DNA of 45,000 bases from Neocallimastix lanati (nom. inval.) (taxonomy: Eukaryota > Neocallimastigomycota > Neocallimastigomycetes > Neocallimastigales > Neocallimastigaceae), in the NCBI GenBank assembly GCA_016946835.1, contig JACVTC010000007.1, forward strand, positions 1,270,001-1,315,000, in the 5' to 3' direction. A program made the translations under genes and the position numbers. Below, one piece after another: positions 35,525-45,000 of this stretch (the stretch's first letter is position 1; the number at the start of each line of letters is the position of its first letter). A model generated the notes under the pieces. That model worked only from the letters and a program-made list of their open reading frames with translations. It did not search any database and was not told the DNA's origin.

Positions 35525-37960
35525 AAATCAATGATTTCTGCTTTTTTTCCACTAAAAAGAAGAAGGTTATATAATCGGTATCGCGTCACATACATATTTA
35601 CTCACTCATTATTCAGAAAATTGCTAATATTAATACTACATTCGCTAATTCATCTATTCGCTACATTATTAGTAATAATACTATTATTTTTACTATCATT
35701 AATATTAATATTCCAATTTTCACTATCAATACTGTAATTATTATTAACAATATTATTTTTATTGCTATTATTATCAAAATTATACTCTTCGTTACTTCTA
35801 TCAGAATCAGTATTATTTATATCTGTGACAAAAGTTTTAACATTACTATTTGATATTGGTCAATATTGTGTAATTATAAAAAATTTTTCATAAAGAATAT
35901 CAATATCCATAAAAAATTTCATACGATATTTACCGAAAAGATAACATTTAGAATACTAATGTTCCAATCAAGGATTACTATTTTTTCCATAACGACAAGG
36001 GTAGATAGTCGTCTTCTTTTATGTAGGCGACTTTGGCATAACAAGCATCAAATTTATATCCATATCTGACACGAAGTACCCATCGGAGTCCAATGCTAAA
36101 TTCAGGATACTTGAAGTTGAGCTTTAAGTAGTCTCTAGTTTTCTAAATCTTATTTTTCTTATAAGCCTTAGCTTTGATTGATTTCCATATCTCTATCCCA
36201 GTAAAAGTAAACAATTGCTTTTTTTGATGGAAATTTATCTAATTTATGGGGTAAAATTTTACTTTCTTTATCCCATGTATGACGTCTACAACATGATATA
36301 TCTCTCTAAGTAAAACAGAGATAATACAATTCGAATTTTTCCATTTTTTAAAACACTTTACTTAAACAATCGCACATTTCGCTGATGGAGGAGGAATGTT
36401 AAATTCTTTAGAAACACAGTAAAGGAATGTAAAGCTATTCCTATTAGAAAATCATTCAATCTAGTATAATCCTGTATTAACTAGTGTTTGTATACTTCTC
36501 GTTCTTTCTTTGTTAGATCCAAGTAGAGGTACATAATACTAAATTTGCCCAATTTAGTATTATGTAAACAGAAAAAAAATAATATTTGTTTATAAGGGAT
36601 AGGAATATGAGAATTCTTAAGAAATCCTTTTATGGAGTAAAGTGCTTTTCTAAATTTATTATTCATTCTTTGTATGATCGGTTTCAGTTCTAAATCATTT
36701 GAAAACGATACACCTAAGTAGGTATAGTAATTCGTTTTTTGGTAACTCTTGTCTCGAAAGATAATAGATAGGACTATTATTATTAGTAAATTTTGAAACT
36801 TCCCCTTGTACTACTAAACTTGCACATTTATTGATACCAAATTGCATTTTATTATTTCTAGCCAACTTACTGGCTAATTTTAATAATTTCTTAAATTGAG
36901 ATCTTGTTGAAGCACATAATACAATTTCATCTGCAAAGAGACCTCCACAACGACGTTTAATACTAATAGATATTCCACATTTATTACATTTATTAATAAT
37001 GTCATTAATAAACATGTTAAACAAAATTGGTGAGAGGGAACAACCTTGACGAACACCTTTCTTAATTCTAAATGATTCCGATAATTGTTTATCAACCCTT
37101 ACACAAGCTATGAACGATAAGTGTTAGTTTTCAATAAAATTATAGCACGTACCTCTGATACCTAAGTGATGAATTTTCATTAATACATTATAAATAGGAA
37201 CTGAGTCATATGTTTTTTTAAGGTCCAAAAAAGCAAGGTAAGTATCTTTATTTTCAAATTCTTGCCTTTGACATATAATTCTTAATGAAGTGTAAAGACT
37301 TATGTTTTCTTCTCAGTTACAAAATCCAAATTGTTCTAGTCTAATACATCCTTTATCATTCCATATTTAGAGATTCTATTAGCGGCGACTTTTGCCAAAA
37401 ATTTTAATCCAATATTGATAAGAGAGGTGCCACAATAGTTATTACAATCTGATGGATCTCCTTTATTATGTATTGAAACTATTGATGCATTATTTCATGA
37501 TTTTGGAAAATCACCATTCAAAATACGATTGATTAAGGCTTTGAGTCCTGATGAAATATTTTCTATTATTTTCACTAGATTCTTCTGAATCATCTTTTCT
37601 AGGAATCAAAGCTTTGAAAAATTCTATTGGAATCCCATCAGGAACACAAGTTTTAAAGTTAGGGGTAGATGAGATTGCTTCGCTGATTTCTTCATCGCTA
37701 TATCTTGGATAATTTCCCATTTTTATTGCCTTGGATTTTCAAAATTTCTAAGTGCATCAGAATCTTTCCAGAGATCTTTAAAAAGACTATGACCTGTAGA
37801 ATCCGACCCAAGGAATTTATAATGAGAATGCCAAACTTTTAATTTTTGATCTGTAGAAGATACTAACTCCTTATTATAGTTTTTATAGTTTTTAATAGGA
37901 TGAGAGACTGTGAATGATTGATTATTTAATTCTTTCATCTTTTTTACCCATTTCTATGCT
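35525..37960 (-). pseudogene. Decayed, 5'-truncated LINE reverse transcriptase
   Basis: Read on the minus strand, about 2.4 kb translates in broken frames as a LINE ORF. It starts with a linker region (37938-37723). Next is the VPDGIPIEFFK motif near 37640-37680, then the SLINIGLKFLAKVAANRI block near 37375-37440. The active-site block at about 36921-36940 reads LFADEIVL, where an active enzyme has [FY]xDD. It is followed by KMQFGINKCASLVV near 36800-36860 and a thumb/C-terminal part with EFNIPPPSAKCAI near 36380-36420. A Cys-containing tail and an Asn-rich end follow. Many stops and frameshifts separate these pieces, and no endonuclease domain precedes them. It is oriented opposite to the LINE fragment ending at 35453, so the two lie tail to tail. 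The motifs and tail differ, which suggests two LINE families. Confidence 0.88.
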
Positions 37961-38707
37961 TTCCTAAATAAATATATATATATTTTTTTTATTTTCATTT
38001 TTTTATTTCAATTTTTATTGTTACAATTTAATTAGCTAATAATCTAATGTTTAAAAAATATTTTGTTAATTATGTGTATGAGTTAAACGGAATGTTTCCA
38101 TCTAAGTTTTCAATTACTTGTATTATTATTATTATTTTATTATTAAAAAATCATATTAAAAATTAAAAAAATAAAAATAAAATTTAATATTATAAGAATT
38201 TATATTGCTAATTTTTGGCTTATTATATGTTTAATATGGCAAAGTTTAGTATTAGTTTATTTATAAAAATATATAATATATTTATAAAAATATTCAAATA
38301 CTTATTAAAGGATTTTATTAATACACTTTAATAGATATTTGATTTACATATTTATAATACAATAATACAATTAATATACATTTTTATATTAATATTCTTT
38401 TTAATACGATAATTAATATACATTTTTAGATTAATATTCTTTTTAATCCATAAATTGATTAATATTTTTACATATTTATATTCTTTTTAATGTAATAATA
38501 GTATTAATATATATTTATGTAATATAAATTTAATTTTTATTTTTAAATATATATATATATCAGTAATTATTAAAATTATTAAAGATTTAGTAATAAATGT
38601 ATTATTAAAACTTCAATAAAAACATAAAAAGAATTATTTAAGACTTATTAATAAAGTATTTATAGTCGAATATATAATATATATAAATTTATGAATATTA
38701 AAATAAA

Positions 38708-38740
<33 letters not shown>

Positions 38741-38768
38741 TTCTAACATTTAAGCTATAAATTAAATA
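37961..38768. other. AT-rich spacer; duplicated 3' flank of ankyrin gene 2
   Basis: No gene was found. From about 38047 onward the sequence is the counterpart of 30325-30928, including the AATGTTTAAA and AAGACTTATTAATAAAGTAT segments. The left edge of the duplicated block therefore falls close to the truncated 5' end of the decayed LINE. Confidence 0.7.
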
Positions 38769-41174
38769 TTACATTTTATCAAGTAATTTTTTAATTTCTT
38801 CATAATCACTGCGTGATTTGTTATAATTTAGCTTTTCATTATAAATATAGATATCTTCATATGAAGTATTTTTAAAAATATCTTTATGAACACCACATTC
38901 AATTAAATATTTCAAAATATTTATTTTTCGATATTTAATTGCTAAATGCAATAGTGAAAGTTTTTTGTCAGGTAATCCTGTTAATGTGTATATTGAATTC
39001 AAATCAAAATTATTTATTACTAGCTTTTTTAATAAATCCAAATCATTATTTTCAATTATTTTTTCTATATCATAAGATTTTACATTTTTGATATTATATC
39101 CATATTCAAATAAAGAATAAATTATTTCTTTATTATATGTATTATTTATTATTGCAAAAGTTAATGGCGTAAAGTCAAATCTACATTTATAATTAACATC
39201 AGCTCCATTTTGTAGTAATAATTCTACAATACTTGAAAAATTATATTCTATAGCATATATTAATGCTGATTTGTTATTTTCAATTTGATTAACATTGCAT
39301 CCCTTTTCAATTAATAATTCAATAAAATATTTTTTACCAATAAATTTAGATTTAATTATTTTGATAATTAAGTTATTATCATTTGAAAGAATAATATCAT
39401 TTTCTAATAATATTTTAAATATATTTCTATTAGTTTTATCAATAGCATGGTTTAACGATTTAATATCTATTTTTGTGTCAATAGACATTAATTTTTTTAT
39501 AGTGTCAAGATCTTCATTATCAATAGCATAATATAAAATAGTATTCCCTTGAGAATCTTTTTGATTGACATCTGAGTATTCAATCAAATATTCAAATATT
39601 TTTAAATAATTATTTTTGTAAGAATAAATTAAAGGGGTATGACCATTAACAATAATATTATTTATATTCATATCAATATTGTGGTTAATTCCATAATTGA
39701 TTAATGATATAATAATTTCTATATTATTGTTTTTGATTGCTATTGCGAGTGGACTATTTCCATTAGGATCCTTTACAGTAATATCAAGACTAATATTATG
39801 ATTAGAAGCGTAATTAATTAATAATTTAACCAATTCAGATTTGTTTTGATGAACAGCTTTAGATATAGGATAAATCCCTTGGGAATCTTTTTCATTAATA
39901 TGCACATTTGGTTGGTCTAATAAACATTTAAAAAAATTACTATCATCCTCCGCAATATACAAATCATCGATAGTTAATGATAATGATAATAATGATCTAC
40001 CTCCATTATTTTTAGTGTTAGGATCAGCCCCATGATTTAATAAAAATTTGAAAGCTCTTAAATTTCTTGAAGTTATGGATGTAATGATAGGATACTCATT
40101 ATTTATATCCTTTGTGTTAATTTCTTCAGCAGTCATCTTAAAATCTTCACTATCAATTAAATATTTAACTAAAATAAAATTTTTTTGTCTAATTGCTAAA
40201 TTGATAAGTAAATTTTGAAATTGAGTGTCATATAATTTATTACTATCTATTTTAGCAATTTTTTTTGAATTAGTCAAAAATGATTTAATAAGTAATTTTG
40301 AAATATTATTTTTATTATTAATTGTTTCCTCTGTCATACTATTTTTAAATGCAGTTGTTAATAAATCTTTATAATTAAGATTTTTATATGTGAATGGTCT
40401 ATAACTTAAAATCTTTTTCACAAAGTCATAGTTTTCAGATAAGATTGAATATTTTAATAAATCATAATTAATTATTCTAATTTGAATTTCATTGTCTTCA
40501 CTACTCTCATATTCAAATAAAATTCTTAATGCTTCATAATTTTTTTTTTCAACGGCTTTTTCATACATCTTATTATTAATTTTTATTTTTTCTTTTTCAT
40601 TCATAATTAATTTTTGTATTTGTTCATTAGATAACTTACTTTTCTTCAAATAGATATCAATAAGAAGATTTTTTAAAATAAAGTCATTATTAAATTTGAA
40701 ATGACTGAAAATAGTTTCCAAAAATTTATTATATAATGAATTATTGGCTTCAATTAATTGATAAAATAAATATTCTAAGCGATAATTTCCAATCGAATAA
40801 AATTTTTTATTTAATAAATATTTTAAAATTTTCAAATTTAAACTGGGAACCTCTAATCCAAATTTATAATAATTAATTTCAAAATATTTCCATTTAGCAT
40901 TATTATTCAATAATATATTTGCCACCTCAAAGTAATTATTTTTAATAGTGAAAAAAAGTAACTTACAAAGCCAATCATTTTCAATATTATTTTGGCTAAC
41001 AATAATACTTATTATTTTACTTGAAATCTTGTTACCTATGCCGTAAATTATTATTTCTTTGAAATCTTCATAATTATTAAATATGATATTATTATTTAAA
41101 TAATAATTATTTATTTCATTAATGTCGTTCTTTAAGATAATTTCTTTAAATTCTGTTATTTGTTCTCCATTCAT
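38047..41174. repeat. Segmental duplication, copy 2
   Basis: This is the partner of 30325-33304, about 7.7-7.9 kb away in direct orientation. It holds ankyrin gene 2 and its 3' flank. Copies have diverged by many substitutions and several in-frame indels, so the event is not very recent, yet both reading frames are intact. Confidence 0.85.
38769..41174 (-). CDS. Ankyrin-repeat protein, copy 2
   Basis: The protein has 801 residues in one exon and is a clear paralogue of the 791-residue protein at 30929-33304. Ankyrin repeats cover about residues 355-785; clear ones include NHGADPNTKNNGGRSLLSL, KDPNGNSPLAIAIKNNN and KDSQGNTILYYAI. Relative to copy 1 it has an insertion of about eight residues, with reshaped sequence, around LTIDDLYIAEDDSNFFKCLL (~residues 400-420). 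It also has a TGLPD insertion before KKLSLLHLAIKYRK, plus small losses near residue 330. The remaining blocks are nearly identical, including a long perfect stretch around IKNNNIEIIISLINYG. Indels are multiples of three, which implies selection for an intact protein. No targeting signal is visible and its binding partner is unknown. Confidence 0.9.
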   Translation of the reverse strand: MNGEQITEFKEIILKNDINEINNYYLNNNIIFNNYEDFKEIIIYGIGNKISSKIISIIVSQNNIENDWLCKLLFFTIKNNYFEVANILLNNNAKWKYFEINYYKFGLEVPSLNLKILKYLLNKKFYSIGNYRLEYLFYQLIEANNSLYNKFLETIFSHFKFNNDFILKNLLIDIYLKKSKLSNEQIQKLIMNEKEKIKINNKMYEKAVEKKNYEALRILFEYESSEDNEIQIRIINYDLLKYSILSENYDFVKKILSYRPFTYKNLNYKDLLTTAFKNSMTEETINNKNNISKLLIKSFLTNSKKIAKIDSNKLYDTQFQNLLINLAIRQKNFILVKYLIDSEDFKMTAEEINTKDINNEYPIITSITSRNLRAFKFLLNHGADPNTKNNGGRSLLSLSLTIDDLYIAEDDSNFFKCLLDQPNVHINEKDSQGIYPISKAVHQNKSELVKLLINYASNHNISLDITVKDPNGNSPLAIAIKNNNIEIIISLINYGINHNIDMNINNIIVNGHTPLIYSYKNNYLKIFEYLIEYSDVNQKDSQGNTILYYAIDNEDLDTIKKLMSIDTKIDIKSLNHAIDKTNRNIFKILLENDIILSNDNNLIIKIIKSKFIGKKYFIELLIEKGCNVNQIENNKSALIYAIEYNFSSIVELLLQNGADVNYKCRFDFTPLTFAIINNTYNKEIIYSLFEYGYNIKNVKSYDIEKIIENNDLDLLKKLVINNFDLNSIYTLTGLPDKKLSLLHLAIKYRKINILKYLIECGVHKDIFKNTSYEDIYIYNEKLNYNKSRSDYEEIKKLLDKM

Positions 41175-42209
41175 TTTTTTTTTATTTATTTATTTATTTT
41201 ATTTAATATTTTTTTAATTTAACTTATTTATAATTTATTTCAATTATTTTTTTTATTTAAAAGTTAATTTTATTTTTTTTTTTATTTCACTTTTTTTTTT
41301 TTTTCACTTTTATTTTTTATTTTTTCATTTTTTCATTTTTTCATTTTTTTTTTATTTTTTTTTATTTTTTTTCAATTTTTTCATTTTTTATGTTATTTCT
41401 TTTTATTTTATATATATATTTTCTTTTTTTTTTTTTTTTTTTTTTAATAAAAGCTTTCATCTTTATTATACCAAAATATATAGTAATTAAAGTTTTTTAA
41501 AAATGTACCTATAATTAAAATTATATTAATGAAATTGTTCATTTTTTTTTTAAACTTTAATATAATTTTAAATTAATTAAAATTTTATATTAATTTTAAT
41601 TAAATTTTAATTTTTTTATTAATAACTATTTTATAGATATAAATTTTAATTTAATTCAAAATTTTTTTTAAGAAATTAAAAAACAAAATTTGATATTATT
41701 GTATATGAATAATAATTAAGACATATAAAGATAAATAAAAAATATATATATATATGTAATACTATAATACATTAATTAAATAATTTTTACTTAAATATTA
41801 GAAATAGAAATAGAAATAATATTATATAATGTATATTAATATTATTTTATAAGTTGTTACATGCTTAGAAGGTACTGATGATATTAATTAAATATTTAAA
41901 AAGTATATAATAATATCATCTGATATATTATATTGTTTCGGGATTAAGAGTTAGATAAAATAATTTTTATTTTATTTCATTTTTTTTATTGTATTTACTT
42001 ATCTCTATAATAGACAATTATACTACTTTTAATGAAAATATTTAAAGTTGATCTTCTTTTTAATTTTGTCACTTGCATAATCTAATATCAGTTTTTTTTT
42101 TTTCTCTTATGTTTTTTTATAAATAAACATACTTCAATAATTTTAAAATACTTTTTAAATATGTGTTACCATATAGCTTCACTATTTGTATCATCATTTA
42201 AAATATGTA

Positions 42210-42246
<37 letters not shown>

Positions 42247-43257
42247 ATTTCATAACTATATCAAACTATGATATTAGATAGGAATTCTTTTCAAACAACC
42301 AAATAAGACAAAGTCTTTGTTTTTTTTTTTTTCTTAAACTTTTCTAAAAGTAATTTGTAGTTTGTTTTTAACTTCTTTTAAGAGTATTTTGATAATTTTG
42401 ATAAATGAATTAATTATTTTAAAGTTATTCCTCCTAAATTATTTATCAATGATAATAAAAAAATAATAAAAATAAAATACTAGTGATAATAAAGTTTAAT
42501 ATATAATTTTAAAAAAGATTCTTTTTACCGATTTTATAATAAATTCTTAAATTGAATAAAGTATTTATGATAAATTAATTTTTTTTTTCTTTTTTTTACA
42601 TAAGAAATAAGGTTTATAATGTATGTTAACTATATCTCTAGATCACTTTACAATATTAATAAAAATATATAATTGTGTTAACTAATGAAAATTATGATTA
42701 TGATCATAATTAACACTATTATTAAATACGTTAAATATTCAATTATTAATGATTTTTTTTTAACCAAATTAAAACATTATTTGCTTTTTTAAATAAACTT
42801 TCTATATTATAATTCCGACATGACTAATTTAAATATATGGTTAAATCCTATTAATAAGAGAATAAATATGAGAGTAATTGTATTGATTTAAAATCTTTTT
42901 AAGATTATATATATTATGATAAAAATAATTGATATATGTGTTTATATTATATTCTTTTTTATAATATTATTTTCATTTTTATTTTTACTTTACTTTATTT
43001 TTTATATTTTTTATTTTATTTTATTTTTCTTTTTAAACTAAGAATATACTTTATTTTTTAATATTTAATTAAATAATACATGAAAATGAAATAAAATAAA
43101 AAAAAAAGAAATAATATAAAAATTTTTTTCATTAATATATATATATATATATAAACTACTTTATGAGTTTCGAGGACAAAAAGACTTTCTAGTTTTTCTC
43201 ATTACTAATTTTCTTCTGGGTTAAAATTATCATTCGAATATATATCATATTATCTTC
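41175..43257. other. AT-rich intergenic region
   Basis: No gene was found on either strand. Low-complexity T/A sequence with CATTTTTT-type repeats lies near 41280-41400, directly upstream of ankyrin gene 2, and there are T runs near 41428-41445 and 42210-42242. Sequence at about 41860-42060 is slightly less AT-rich, but it contains no readable frame. Confidence 0.6.
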
Positions 43258-43800
43258 TTTATTGGGTACCAGATAGATTTCTTCTAATATGTCTGTAGTT
43301 TTCTGAATTAAGATCTATTTCCATACCAACCATTACTTTACGATCTTTAATCTCCGGATGTCGTGCGATGTAATTACTTACTATGTGTTTTTATCGTTGA
43401 ACACTCTTGATAATGATAGGTCCATAGGTATATAATTTGATCATAATGTGTAAAAATTACTAATCAACAATTAACATAATATTATTTAGTAAGATATTCA
43501 TTTTGTAAGTTCCATAAAATATGAATATTTTAAAGATGATTCTCTGGAAGATTTGAAGGGAATTGAATAATATTATTAATAAGACACTTTCTATTCCCCC
43601 TCTGAACAATAAGGAATGTTTAATGATTTTTCATGAACAATAAGAAAAAAAAAGAAAGATTAATAAAAATTTCATCAATAAATTGAATATATTATTGTCT
43701 AAATTCGTTAAATTTTTGGACATGAAAGCATTAAAATTAGATATGGTGTTAATATCACTATTACAAGGATCGTATGTTGGATACAAACTTTTGACACATT
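43258..43800 (-). pseudogene. Decayed coding remnant, family unknown
   Basis: This region has markedly higher GC than its surroundings and translates in pieces on the minus strand. About 60 codons at 43258-43445 are broken by one stop and include YGPIIIKSVQR, then HIVSNYIARHPEIKDRKVM and GMEIDLNSENYRHIRRNLSG. A second piece near 43540-43625 includes RGNRKCLINNIIQFPSNLP and, after a stop, NIHILWNLQNEYL. A third near 43680-43800 includes LYPTYDPCNSDINTISNFN. The pieces are in the right order for one ancient gene reading right to left, with frameshifts between them. I do not recognise the family; a decayed transposon protein is possible. Confidence 0.45.
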
Positions 43801-44014
43801 AAATTTTAAATTCACATTTGATATGTATAATCCTTAAAAAAAAAACAAGTGAAAATTGTGAATATTCTTTTTTAAAACTAAATTTAAAATTTCTTATATA
43901 TATATTTATTTTAATTTAATCTCTGGTAATTGTGCATAAAAGTCATTTTCCCAATAAAATATTTTTTAATTGGGAAAATTAAAGGGTGTTTATCCTTATC
44001 TTTAATTTTCGTGA

Positions 44015-44059
<45 letters not shown>

Positions 44060-44360
44060 GTAGTGCAACAGTGATGGAATATTATTAATTTAATGAAAAA
44101 TAATACTAAAATAGGTCTTTCTTATTTTTTTAAAACATCTAATTACATTCGAACAAAAAAAAAATACTTATCAAAGATATATTTTGTTCCATAGACATAT
44201 TATAATAGTAGCGTCATATGTTGTACTTTTTTTTTATAGAACTAAAACTCCAAAATATACTATGATTTAACACAATATAAGATTTTTTGAAGTGGGATAT
44301 AATTTTATTTATTTTTTTGAAGATCAAAAAAGGTTAAGATATGATGAATAAATTTATTTA

Positions 44361-44395
<35 letters not shown>

Positions 44396-45000
44396 AATGT
44401 GCTCTTTATTGGATCTAAATAGCAAAGCAGGAACTGAAAACTAAAGAAACTAAAATATAAGTTTTAAAGCAGAAAAAAGCAATCTTATTTTATTGATTAT
44501 CAATTTTTTAGAAAAAAGAGGTAACTACATAATTTATATATATTTTTTATTTATCATAGAAATAATGAATTCTTATTCAAATTATGGATTGAATGGTATT
44601 CCAAGATTTATTATTAATTAGATTTTAGGAAAGGATGTTTATTAAGATAAACTATTAGATCTTTGTAATTGCTTGGTACATAGATTTAACAACAAAAATA
44701 GTGCTTTTATTGATTCTAAAAGTTATTTCATTTTTTATTAACTTATTCATTTACTTTTTTTGTTCTACTATAGTACTCATTACTAGAATTATTATATCAT
44801 AGTTCTCGTAATGATCATTAATCAATAAAAATTGATTAAAATAAGTATAGGTGATTAGTGATAGTTAAGATTGAATAAAGTTCTTGTTTGAATGAACTTT
44901 GATTTATCATAGTTTAGTTCCTTTAATACTTTGTTTTTGTGGCAATATCTATTCAATATATTTCAATAACATCACTAAACTTTTTTGATATATTTTTTTT
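43801..45000. other. AT-rich region with possible coding debris
   Basis: No intact gene was found. It has T runs near 44018-44055 and 44362-44388. Short readable plus-strand segments around 44565-44740 (for example NSYSNYGLNGIPRFIIN and DKLLDLCNCLVHRFNNKNS) are interrupted by stops and may be a further gene relic. The window ends without a recognisable feature. Confidence 0.5.

Overview
This is a very AT-rich eukaryotic nuclear window with spliced genes, poly-Asn and Gln-rich tracts, homopolymer T/A runs of up to 57 bases, and non-LTR retrotransposon debris. The protein content is a fungal-style formin, large Asn-rich ankyrin proteins, a cytosolic CBM/DM9 lectin-like protein and a bacterial-type MntP. 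Together with the base composition, this best fits an anaerobic gut fungus (Neocallimastigomycota). That assignment is an inference. A dictyostelid-like amoebozoan is the main alternative, but no DIRS- or TRE-type elements were noticed.

Layout. 1-4369: AT-rich intergenic DNA. 4370-9917 (+): a diaphanous-type formin in three exons, with a candidate N-myristoylation start, GBD/FH3, an FH1 made of 19 tandem 42-bp units, FH2 and a DAD-like tail. 14808-16148 (-): a CBM5/12-like + poly-Asn/GQPP + DM9 protein. 17920-21972 (-): a 1350-residue low-complexity protein of unknown function with many SP/TP sites. 24043-~24440: a tRNA-Lys-like sequence followed by an unusually GC-rich tail, a candidate tRNA-derived SINE. 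25497-26084 (-): a bacterial-type MntP manganese exporter whose stop codon lies in a long poly-A tract.

28.8-41.2 kb: two diverged copies of an ankyrin gene in the same orientation (30929-33304 and 38769-41174, both -). Between them lies a nest of mobile elements. It holds two short terminal-inverted-repeat elements (MITEs) with 9-bp target-site duplications, a (+)-strand LINE 3' end interrupted by one of those MITEs, a perfect 69-unit AAT array, and a 5'-truncated, decayed (-)-strand LINE reverse transcriptase. A second copy of the (+)-strand LINE 3' end lies at 28800-28982. 43.2-43.8 kb: a decayed protein-coding remnant of unknown family.

The genes do not form an obvious pathway. The most notable points are: (i) the two MITEs, whose inverted repeats are built from iterated 15-bp units; (ii) the MITE-in-LINE nesting, where removing the MITE plus one target duplication restores the LINE reading frame; (iii) a probable bacterial transfer (MntP); (iv) a candidate tRNA-Lys SINE; and (v) a formin with an FMNL-like N terminus and recently expanded FH1 repeats. 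No CRISPR, operon or prokaryotic defence structure is present.
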